From Cyclobacteriaceae bacterium (GTDB taxonomy: Bacteria; Bacteroidota; Bacteroidia; Cytophagales; Cyclobacteriaceae), in contig JANQOR010000006.1 of assembly GCA_028285685.1 (NCBI GenBank), forward strand, positions 53,437-117,436: a stretch of DNA of 64,000 bases. Direction: 5' to 3'. A program made the translations under genes and the position numbers. Below are positions 34,958-42,255 of this stretch, in pieces. Below the pieces are notes generated by a model. The model saw only the letters and a list, made by a program, of their open reading frames with translations, ran no database searches and was not told where the DNA came from. Position 1 is the stretch's first letter. Each line of letters begins with the position of its first letter.

Positions 34958-36097
34958 ATGAAATTCGGTACCAAGGCACTGCATGCGGGCATAGAGCCTG
35001 ATCCTTCAACGGGCGCGATCATGACACCCATTTTTCAAACCTCTACCTATGTCCAGGATGAACCTGGAGTGCACAAAGGCTTTGAATATGCGAGGACGCA
35101 AAATCCGACGAGAAGTGTGCTTGAGAAAAACCTGGCAGCGTTAGAGAACGCAAAATTTGGCCGATGCTTCGCTTCCGGTATGAGTGCCACGGAAACGGTG
35201 GTTAAGACACTGAGGCCCGGAGACGAGGTTGTAAGTACTGGTGATCTGTACGGAGGCAGCTTCCGGCTATTTACCCAGATCTTCGAAGAATTTGGGATCA
35301 AGTTCACCTTTGTTGATATGCGTGATGTCTCGGCAGTGAAGGAGGCAATGACGGACAAAACAAAACTCGTTTGGGCGGAAACTCCCACCAACCCAATGCT
35401 CAACATTGTTGATATCGAAGCAATTTCATCGATCGCTCACGAAAAAGGCGCCAAGGTTGTGGTTGACAATACGTTTGCTTCGCCCTATCTACAAAATCCA
35501 CTTGACCTAGGGGCCGATGTAGTCATGCATTCTGTAACTAAGTACATTGCCGGACATTCAGACGTAATTATGGGCTTCCTTGGCACAAACGATCAGGAGT
35601 TAGATGAGAAGTTTGGCTTTATTCAGAATTCAAGCGGCGCAGTTCCCGGACCGCAAGACTGCTTCCTCGTGATCAGAGGAATTAAAACATTGCATGTAAG
35701 GATGCAGAGACACTGTGAAAATGGTGCGGCAATTGCTCATCATTTAAGGAATCATCCTAAGGTAGATAAGGTATACTGGCCTGGGTTTGAGGATCACCCG
35801 AATCATGATATTGCAAAAAGGCAAATGCGAGATTTCGGAGGGATGATGTCTTTTGTCCTAAAAGAGGATTCCCTTGAAAAAGCGGAAGCCACTCTTAGCG
35901 CGTTCAAATTGTTTAGCCTCGCTGAATCCCTAGGTGGTGTCGAATCATTGGTGGGTCATCCAGCCGGAATGACTCATGCAAGTATTCCAAAAGAGAAGCG
36001 GATCGTTGGTGGACTTGTTGATTCATTAATGAGATTGAGTGTTGGAATCGAGGACATCGACGATTTGATCGCAGATCTGGATCAGGCAATTGGGTAG
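34958..36097 (+). CDS. Transsulfuration PLP enzyme (cystathionine gamma-synthase/lyase type)
   Basis: A 379-residue fold-type I PLP enzyme of the Cys/Met metabolism family. Phosphate-binding YARTQNPTR (Y44, R46) and GMSATET are present. D170 (VVVDNTFASPYLQNP) contacts the PLP ring nitrogen. K195 in HSVTKYIAGHSDV forms the Schiff base. SLGGVESLVGHPAGMTHAS holds the substrate-carboxylate Arg/Ser region. The branch (gamma-synthase, gamma-lyase or gamma-synthase-like lyase) cannot be fixed from these motifs, so no gene symbol is given. No other sulfur-metabolism gene is adjacent. A palindromic element follows its stop. Confidence 0.92.
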   Translation: MKFGTKALHAGIEPDPSTGAIMTPIFQTSTYVQDEPGVHKGFEYARTQNPTRSVLEKNLAALENAKFGRCFASGMSATETVVKTLRPGDEVVSTGDLYGGSFRLFTQIFEEFGIKFTFVDMRDVSAVKEAMTDKTKLVWAETPTNPMLNIVDIEAISSIAHEKGAKVVVDNTFASPYLQNPLDLGADVVMHSVTKYIAGHSDVIMGFLGTNDQELDEKFGFIQNSSGAVPGPQDCFLVIRGIKTLHVRMQRHCENGAAIAHHLRNHPKVDKVYWPGFEDHPNHDIAKRQMRDFGGMMSFVLKEDSLEKAEATLSAFKLFSLAESLGGVESLVGHPAGMTHASIPKEKRIVGGLVDSLMRLSVGIEDIDDLIADLDQAIG

Positions 36098-36102
36098 GTT
36101 AA

Positions 36103-36185
36103 TGACCACAAAGGATACGAAGAATTCACTAAGGTCACCAGTCGCTTTGTACTCTTTGTGAATTCCGTGCGTCTTAGTAGTGATC
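36103..36185. repeat. Imperfect palindromic intergenic element
   Basis: GAATTCAC (36122-36129) and GTGAATTC (36158-36165) form a perfect core. Outside it, TGACCACAAAGGATACGA.. (36103) pairs loosely with ..GCGTCTTAGTAGTGATCA (to 36185). The CACAAAGGA.ACGAAGAATTCAC type is seen as a dispersed intergenic repeat in Bacteroidota. It fills the gap between the PLP enzyme gene and the convergent hydrolase gene and may terminate both. Confidence 0.55.
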
Positions 36186-36187
36186 AG

Positions 36188-37024
36188 CTAATCAAGATTT
36201 TTTGAGATCCACGCATCTATCAAGCCGAAAACTTCCTCCTTTTCCTCATCATTATGCGGTTCATGGAAAACCCCATCCAACTCTTGGAACTGGATCTGAT
36301 TGGATTTTTCTACGGCTAGACTTGTCGTTTCGAAGCTGATGATTTGGTCTTGATTGCCGTGGTAAACAAGACCAGGCAACTTAATGTTTCCAACGTTCGC
36401 AGAAACATACTTTCCCCCAGCAACCGTTTCGTTGAAAAATCCAGCTGAGATTTTGTTATGAACATGTGGATCTGATTGATAGTTTTCCGCTACCTTTTGA
36501 TCCTTACTTAAATGCTCTGGATTTAACTCACTCGCTAAAGTCAGTCTTGGGAAGATTTTAGCCATGAATTTTCCAAGTTTCACTTTCCAGTTAGGTGGTT
36601 CAAAGGCAAGTGCCAACCAAGGGGAAGAAGCAATGAAACCTTGCAGCTCGAGCACAGGCTTTTTCAAAACATAGTTTAGTGCCACGCATCCTCCAAAACT
36701 GTGTCCGAATAAAAACATCGGGACATCCAGGTAGTTCACCCTCACAAATTTTAATGACTCCTCGACATCAGCAAGTATAGCATCCATCGATGGCATGTGG
36801 CCTCTACGTCCCTCAGATTGACCGTGTCCTCTAAAATCAAAGCCTATACTTGCAACCCTCTTTTCACTGAGATACTGCATTACGTGAGCATACCTTCCTA
36901 TATGCTCACCGTGCCCATGAAGAATACACACAACAGCAACAGGGTTCTCAACTTTACTAATTATATAATATAATTTTAGGCCGTCACTGGATAGAATACA
37001 ATTGCTTTCTGATTCGCCTGTCAT
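36188..37024 (-). CDS. Alpha/beta hydrolase, lysophospholipase/monoacylglycerol lipase type
   Basis: A 278-residue serine hydrolase counted from ATG 37024 (MTGESESN); a TTG four codons upstream is a weaker start. The oxyanion region is VCILHGHGEHIGRYAHV, and the block ASIGFDFRGHGQSEGRRGH is typical of the lysophospholipase/MGL family. The nucleophile elbow is FGHSFGG. The acid Asp is in VYHGNQDQIIS and the catalytic His in DGVFHEPHNDEEKEEV. Members cleave monoacylglycerols or lysophospholipids. No signal peptide, so it is probably cytoplasmic. It is divergent from the patatin gene with about 50 bases between the start codons. Confidence 0.85.
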   Translation of the reverse strand: MTGESESNCILSSDGLKLYYIISKVENPVAVVCILHGHGEHIGRYAHVMQYLSEKRVASIGFDFRGHGQSEGRRGHMPSMDAILADVEESLKFVRVNYLDVPMFLFGHSFGGCVALNYVLKKPVLELQGFIASSPWLALAFEPPNWKVKLGKFMAKIFPRLTLASELNPEHLSKDQKVAENYQSDPHVHNKISAGFFNETVAGGKYVSANVGNIKLPGLVYHGNQDQIISFETTSLAVEKSNQIQFQELDGVFHEPHNDEEKEEVFGLIDAWISKNLD

Positions 37025-37076
37025 TCTAAATGGCAAATTAGATAAATAAAGAGATCAGTGGAACGTTTATTTGATT

Positions 37077-39326
37077 ATGCGCAAGTTTTTTGAAGCCGTT
37101 ATATACTCCCTTCCTTTTCAGTTGGCTTTTTTGCATGTAAGAAAAAATCTTGCGCTGCTGGCATTATGGGCAATTATCGTGGCTGCATTTTCCGGCGGGT
37201 TGGGAAAGGTGTATGGCATCCAGTACTTGTTTTTGGATCCTGAATACCAGGAGCAGGTCAACTTCTGGAGCTTCTTCTGGGTTGGAATGGCTTTTGGAAA
37301 CCTGGTGATGGCATTTCACATCACCAGCTATATACTTGATGGTCACAGGTTCAGGTTCGTAGGTGTGCTACAACGTCCATTTGCGAAATTCTCCCTGAAC
37401 AACAGTATTGTTCCCCTACTTGTCCTTATCGCCTACCTGGCAACGATGATTGGATTCCAGGTGGAAAATGAATTCGCAACGAAAATGGACATCGTTCTCT
37501 ATGTACTCGGGTTTTTGTCGGGGATCACAGCACTGATGCTTTTAATGTTCCTATACTTCCGATTTACGAACAAAGACATATTCAAATTCGTCGCAAGCAC
37601 AGTGGATAGACAGCTTAGAAAGAGTTTGATCAGTCGACACCGGATGATGGGAAAGCTGAAGGAAAACAAACAGGATAAGTACAAAGTCCGATCCTACCTC
37701 GATTTCAAGTTGAGAGTCAGATCGACCGAGGCAATCGTAGATTTCAGCAATCGAGAAGCTGTGCTTAAAGTTTTCGATCAAAATCACTTCAATTCTGTTT
37801 TGGTAGAGCTTATGTTCATTGGGGTTATCCTCCTTCTCGGTCTTTTCATGGATTACCCATTTCTTCAGATTCCTGCCGCTGCAAGCTCACTGGTTATACT
37901 TTCCATTGCCATTATGCTGATTGGAGCCATTTCATTTTGGTTCAAAGGATGGGGTTTGGCTTTTGCAATTGGACTTTATGTGCTGGTCAATTTTGCGATC
38001 AAGAATGAGATAGGCAAGGAGGTAAACAAAGCAGCAGGTCTTGACTATAACGCTGGTAAGATAAGCTACACGATTGAGTCCTTACAGGAATCCCACTCGA
38101 AGGCACAGTTCCAACACGACGAACTCCACATGTTGAAAACACTTGAAAACTGGAAGAAGAAATGGCCGGATCCTCGAAAACAAAAAATGGTGTTCTTATG
38201 CGTCAGTGGTGGTGGTCAAAGAGCTGCGCTTTGGACGGTCAACGCCTTATCAAAGGCAGATAGTGTGCTTGATGGAACTCTTATGCAGCAGAGCGTTCTT
38301 ATCACAGGTGCTTCCGGGGGAGCTATTGGGGCCGCATACTATCGCGAATTGTTCAGGCAGGGCTTGATCCAGCAGAAAAAAGATGTGATGCTCACCAATA
38401 TGGGCAAGGACAACTTAAATCCTGTCATCTTCAGTCTTCTTGTTAACGATCTTTTTATCAAACTTCAAAGTTATGAATATGCTGGCAGAAGCTACAAGAT
38501 CGATCGTGGTTACTCTTTTGAACAGAACTTAAACAGAAATCTTGAAGGAGTTTTATCGGGGAAAATCAGTGATTACAGGGAAGCAGAAGAGAACGCTGAA
38601 ATTCCAACTCTGATCCTTTCCCCAACCATTGCCAACGACGGAAGAAAACTCTACATCTCTTCTCAACCTGTTTGCTATATGGGAATCTCTTCGGAGGTCA
38701 CAAACGATCCCTCACGTAAAATTCGGGGGGCAGATTTTCAGGCGCTCTTCAAGAATCAATCAGCAAGTGACCTGAGTTTTCTTTCGGCCTTGCGAATGTC
38801 AGCATCATTTCCTTACATCACACCATCTATAAGTCTGCCAAGCGAACCACGAATCGAGATCATGGACGCCGGAATATCAGACAATTTTGGAGTGTCGGAT
38901 GCACTAAAGTTCATTCACGTATTTAGAGAATGGATTGAAGAAAATACTGCGGGAATCGTCCTTGTTGTTATTAGAGATACAAAGTCTAACTCGCCCATAG
39001 AAGACCGTCCAATTCCATCCGTACTGGATAGGATCACATATCCGATCGCCAGCGTTTACAACAATCTTTCCAGTATGCAGGATATTAACAATGATGTCAG
39101 AATCGAAAAAGCGAAGGACTGGTTTAAGGGTGACTTTGATGTGGTGGAGATTGCATACGATTCACACTACAATGCAAAAACTGAATCAGACATCAAGCGT
39201 GCATCCCTTAGCTGGCATCTCACCTCATTGGAGAAGAAGAACATTATCGAAAATGTTGACATTGAAAGCAACCGAGCCCAGTTGCTCAGATTGAAAGAGC
39301 TTCTCAGAAGCTCATCAACTCCTTAA
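37077..39326 (+). CDS. Patatin-like phospholipase with N-terminal multi-pass membrane region
   Basis: A 749-residue protein starting at ATG 37077 (a TTG two codons earlier is unlikely). Residues 1-330 have about seven hydrophobic segments, with a cytosolic loop rich in Arg and Lys near 170-225. The patatin domain then has the oxyanion loop GGGQR (378-382), the nucleophile S413 in ITGASGGAIGAAYY (GxSxG) and D597 in DAGISDNFG (DxG). FLSALRMSASFPYITPSISL is the usual block before the Asp motif. It would act as a membrane-bound phospholipase A or acyl-hydrolase. The 3' end overlaps the convergent LytTR gene by 23 bases. Homologues with a similar fused TM region are known in Bacteroidota but not characterised. 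Confidence 0.85.
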   Translation: MRKFFEAVIYSLPFQLAFLHVRKNLALLALWAIIVAAFSGGLGKVYGIQYLFLDPEYQEQVNFWSFFWVGMAFGNLVMAFHITSYILDGHRFRFVGVLQRPFAKFSLNNSIVPLLVLIAYLATMIGFQVENEFATKMDIVLYVLGFLSGITALMLLMFLYFRFTNKDIFKFVASTVDRQLRKSLISRHRMMGKLKENKQDKYKVRSYLDFKLRVRSTEAIVDFSNREAVLKVFDQNHFNSVLVELMFIGVILLLGLFMDYPFLQIPAAASSLVILSIAIMLIGAISFWFKGWGLAFAIGLYVLVNFAIKNEIGKEVNKAAGLDYNAGKISYTIESLQESHSKAQFQHDELHMLKTLENWKKKWPDPRKQKMVFLCVSGGGQRAALWTVNALSKADSVLDGTLMQQSVLITGASGGAIGAAYYRELFRQGLIQQKKDVMLTNMGKDNLNPVIFSLLVNDLFIKLQSYEYAGRSYKIDRGYSFEQNLNRNLEGVLSGKISDYREAEENAEIPTLILSPTIANDGRKLYISSQPVCYMGISSEVTNDPSRKIRGADFQALFKNQSASDLSFLSALRMSASFPYITPSISLPSEPRIEIMDAGISDNFGVSDALKFIHVFREWIEENTAGIVLVVIRDTKSNSPIEDRPIPSVLDRITYPIASVYNNLSSMQDINNDVRIEKAKDWFKGDFDVVEIAYDSHYNAKTESDIKRASLSWHLTSLEKKNIIENVDIESNRAQLLRLKELLRSSSTP

Positions 39327-40014
39327 ACCTGGATGTCTGTCTTCGCGAAACCTCAACCTCAGTTCCATCCTTGAGGTACAGTCGAATAGTGCCGCTAAAC
39401 CAGGGTTCGATCTTATCGATCCACTTGAGGTTGATGATCTGCTGTCTATTAGCCCTGAAAAAAACTTCCGGGTCCAGCCTGGATTCCATATACTGCAAAG
39501 TTCTTGGAATCATTGGCTTCTGATCCTTGAAGTAAATCCGTGTGTAGTTGTCCCATATCTCAAATATCCGTACCTCACCCAGGTTGACAAACCAACATTT
39601 TTCTCCATCCTTCACAAACACCTGACTAGACTCGGTGAGTACTTTTTTAGAGGAGTCCTTTTCACGATAGTCAGTCCTGGCACGCTCTAGTGCTTTTTCA
39701 AGTCGTTCTTCAGTTATTGGCTTTTTCAGATAATCGAGCGCATTGTATTCGAACGCTTTCATCGCAAACTCGCTATATGCAGTAGTAAAAATTACCACAG
39801 GCACCTCCTCAAGAGATTCTAACAACTCAAATCCGTCTTTGCCAGGCATTTGAATATCCAGGAACAACAAATCAGGTTTTAACTCCTCGATCTTCTCTAG
39901 TGCTTCATCAACATTCTCAGCTTCCCCTAAAACCTCGACATCCTTTACTTTCTCCAACAGAAATTGCAATTCCTGACGAGCCAATCTAGTATCGTCTATA
40001 ATCAATGCTCTCAT
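39304..40014 (-). CDS. Response regulator, REC-LytTR
   Basis: A 236-residue regulator. The receiver has D7-D8, phospho-acceptor D53 (LLFLDIQMPGKDGF), the switch Thr in VVIFTTAYSEFA and Lys in ALDYLKKPITEERL. The LytTR domain (about 130-236) contains CWFVNLGEVRIFEIWDNYTRI, FFRANRQQIINLKWIDKIEP and SRRQTSRFKELM. The start overlaps the stop of the LytS-type kinase by four bases. It is the last gene of the overlapping hydrolase, small TM protein, kinase, regulator set. Its 3' end overlaps the patatin gene on the other strand by 23 bases. Confidence 0.93.
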   Translation of the reverse strand: MRALIIDDTRLARQELQFLLEKVKDVEVLGEAENVDEALEKIEELKPDLLFLDIQMPGKDGFELLESLEEVPVVIFTTAYSEFAMKAFEYNALDYLKKPITEERLEKALERARTDYREKDSSKKVLTESSQVFVKDGEKCWFVNLGEVRIFEIWDNYTRIYFKDQKPMIPRTLQYMESRLDPEVFFRANRQQIINLKWIDKIEPWFSGTIRLYLKDGTEVEVSRRQTSRFKELMSF

Positions 40015-41042
40015 TTTTCCAGTGGGAGTTTAAGAACAGATTTGACCATATCGTCATCTTGAATTAGCTGAAGATCAGGCTCTTTTTCAAAAAGAATGCG
40101 AATTCGTTCCGTCGCATTTCTAAGTCCTATCCCGCCATTATGATTATTTGGTTTCAATTTACCTGTATTGCACACCTGGAGAACGAGTTCACCTTCCTGA
40201 GATTCAACTATAACTTGTATTTCACCCCCACCTTTGACCTGTGAAATTCCGTGCTTAACAGCATTTTCAGCCATGAGTTGAATAATCATAGGCGGTATTT
40301 TATACCTATCTAAATCGGAACTCGAATTAATGGTGAAATGAAGTCTTTTCTCATAGTGAATCGCTTCCAGTTCCAGGTATTTCTGCACTATATCCAACTC
40401 GTCGGCGACCATGACTTTCTCATTGTTATTGAATTGGATTGAATATCTCAGTAGTTCTGACAAATGAGATACCATATCCCGGGCCTTCATCTGATCTTCC
40501 AGGATCAATGCACGAATGTTATTCAAAGCATTAAAAAGAAAATGTGGATTTATCTGAGCCTTCAGGGCAATCAATTCGGCATCTTTAAGCGCAGTCTGCA
40601 GTTTCCATTTCTCTATTTCCTCCTTTTTGTAGTTTCTGAAATAGTAAATAATAAGATAGATGCCAGTCCAGAGTGATTGATAAATAAAGGTTTGCAGCGT
40701 GTAGAGCAAAAAGATTGGTATGGAAAATTCATTTTTAGGTGCTATTGTAGTGAAAGCATAGGTATAAATAGTACCCAGTGCATTGGCAGTTACAGCAAGG
40801 ATCACTAGTGTTGGCAAGAGACGAACAATGAGTGCCTTCAACCTCAGCTTAAGCCATTTTCGTCTTTTCATCCACAGGCGCAATAGATGAGTCGATGTGA
40901 GCATCATAGCTGCTCCCAAAACAACAAGACCTATGTTGGGGAGATTTATCTCAGAGAAAAGCCCCGAAATTAAAAGGCCAACGACCCCATAGGTTGACCA
41001 TGCGGTAATCTGAATGACCCAATACCACCTATTTCTTGACAT
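40011..41042 (-). CDS. LytS/YehU-type membrane histidine kinase
   Basis: A 343-residue kinase. Four hydrophobic segments (about 10-30, 38-55, 72-95 and 108-135) are followed by a coiled coil and the His_kinase domain, with H167 in INPHFLFNALNNIRALI. The ATPase part has IPPMIIQLMAENAVKHGIS and NNHNGGIGLRNATERIRILF. There is no extracellular sensor domain, so any signal must be read within the membrane or through a partner. The start overlaps the end of a 55-codon two-TM gene by 14 bases, making that protein a natural sensor or accessory candidate. The 3' end overlaps the LytTR gene. Confidence 0.92.
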   Translation of the reverse strand: MSRNRWYWVIQITAWSTYGVVGLLISGLFSEINLPNIGLVVLGAAMMLTSTHLLRLWMKRRKWLKLRLKALIVRLLPTLVILAVTANALGTIYTYAFTTIAPKNEFSIPIFLLYTLQTFIYQSLWTGIYLIIYYFRNYKKEEIEKWKLQTALKDAELIALKAQINPHFLFNALNNIRALILEDQMKARDMVSHLSELLRYSIQFNNNEKVMVADELDIVQKYLELEAIHYEKRLHFTINSSSDLDRYKIPPMIIQLMAENAVKHGISQVKGGGEIQVIVESQEGELVLQVCNTGKLKPNNHNGGIGLRNATERIRILFEKEPDLQLIQDDDMVKSVLKLPLEK

Positions 41043-41196
41043 ATTTCAAACGCATTGACAGTCCAATAATAAAGAAAACCAGCCATGGAGTGACATAGGG
41101 AGTAAGGTCATCTATTTCACTAATAAAAAAGTAGTTAGTGAGACTCGCTAGGAGTCCCACTATCCCAAGAACAAGAAATTGGTTAGCTCTTCTCAT
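41029..41196 (-). CDS. 55-residue two-TM membrane protein (short gene)
   Basis: ATG 41196 to TAG 41029. The protein starts MRRANQFLVLGIVGLLASL (TM1), then a short loop with Glu and two Asp (NYFFISEIDDLTPY), then VTPWLVFFIIGLSMRL (TM2) and a basic tail KYVKK. Positive charges at both ends predict a hairpin with both ends in the cytoplasm and an acidic outer loop. It overlaps the end of the upstream hydrolase gene by 14 bases and the start of the kinase by 14 bases, so it is in frame in a four-gene coupled operon. I do not recognise the family. Such placement suggests an accessory subunit of the kinase. Confidence 0.7.
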   Translation of the reverse strand: MRRANQFLVLGIVGLLASLTNYFFISEIDDLTPYVTPWLVFFIIGLSMRLKYVKK

Positions 41197-42049
41197 TCAG
41201 GAAACTTTTTATTTTGGAAAAATAGAAATCCGGATCGTCCCACATGATGAAGTGTTTGCCCTCATCTGTCATTTCTATTCGAGCACCTTTCAAATTCTTA
41301 TATTGATGTTGAAATGTCATTTGAGTCATCTCCTTTGTCACACCATAGTCCTTATAGCCGATCCATGCACCCAGAACCAAAGTCGGAGCCTTGATCCTCG
41401 AGATTTCATTTCTTAGATCAATTTGATACAATTCATACATTGCTTGAGCAACGGTCGGCCCGTGGCTCTTTCTCCCCCACTCCATGACCACCTCTATGTC
41501 TTCGTCATCTTTCATCATGGTTTTGAGCATTGTTGGCTGCATGGCTTCATATTGTTCGGGAGTTTGCAATTCGATGTTTTTCTTCATCATCTCAGCCATT
41601 GACTTGACGGTTTCAGGTGTTGCCTGAGGGTTTTGCATAGCACCTAGAAATGGAAGCCCATCAACCACAATTAATTTTGAAGCGATTTCAGGTTCCTTGG
41701 AGCCTATATACAAAGTCAGAAATCCGCCTAAGCTGTGGCCAACGATCACGGCATCCTTCAGCTTCTCCTTTTTCAAATAAGAGATTAGTTCATCACCTGC
41801 GTACGTTAGATAAGTTTCCTTCTCAACAGGTGCCTGACCAGCAAAACCAGGCAATGTCACCACATGACATTCGTAGCTAGCCTTCAATTCCTCAACCGTT
41901 TGATCCCAGACATCTCCTGAACAAGAAATGCCTGGGATAAGAAGTACAGGAGACCCTTTTCCGGTTACCTCCACGTTAAATGTGTAAGTCTGGGCCTGAA
42001 CAATGTAGACCGCAACTAACAGTCCGAATAAAGCAATTAGTCTTTTCAT
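41183..42049 (-). CDS. Exported alpha/beta hydrolase
   Basis: A 288-residue hydrolase with a signal peptide (1-19, VYIVQAQ). Fold motifs include VLLIPGISCSGDVWDQTVEE (oxyanion loop), HVVTLPGFAGQ, the nucleophile elbow VGHSLGG, SKLIVVDGLPFLG, then TLVLGAWIGYKDYG (expected acid region) and DEGKHFIMWDDPDFYF (catalytic His). The acid Asp is not in its most usual place: the strand reads GAWIGYKDYG. The substrate is unknown. It is periplasmic by its signal peptide. First gene of the four-gene overlapping operon ending in a LytTR regulator. Confidence 0.85.
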   Translation of the reverse strand: MKRLIALFGLLVAVYIVQAQTYTFNVEVTGKGSPVLLIPGISCSGDVWDQTVEELKASYECHVVTLPGFAGQAPVEKETYLTYAGDELISYLKKEKLKDAVIVGHSLGGFLTLYIGSKEPEIASKLIVVDGLPFLGAMQNPQATPETVKSMAEMMKKNIELQTPEQYEAMQPTMLKTMMKDDEDIEVVMEWGRKSHGPTVAQAMYELYQIDLRNEISRIKAPTLVLGAWIGYKDYGVTKEMTQMTFQHQYKNLKGARIEMTDEGKHFIMWDDPDFYFSKIKSFLNEKS

Positions 42050-42180
42050 AATTATTTGAGTTTAAAATGTTTTTTGTCCCGATAACTATCGAGAATCAAC
42101 ACCTCGAAAGTACGTCGGCTGGTCTCCTACCTAGTTAGTTTTAAAGGGAGTGGTTGATTTGCACAGCCAAGTGGTTAACA

Positions 42181-42209
42181 TTGTCACCTCACTTTATGAT
42201 AAAGATTTG
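42181..42209 (+). promoter_or_regulatory. Possible promoter of the FtsX-like permease gene
   Basis: TTG (42181-42183) and AAGATTTG (42202-42209) are 18 bases apart, close to the Bacteroidota sigma-A pattern TTG-N19-TAnnTTTG, with one mismatch in the -10 element. The start codon is 47 bases downstream. Confidence 0.35.
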
Positions 42210-42255
42210 CAACTTCTGCTTGCAATGTCCAGTCATATACTAAAACCATATAACT

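Noticed and set aside
37022-37079. TTG starts for both the hydrolase (37036) and the patatin (37071)
   Set aside because: Each has an ATG a few codons downstream that gives a more normal N-terminus.
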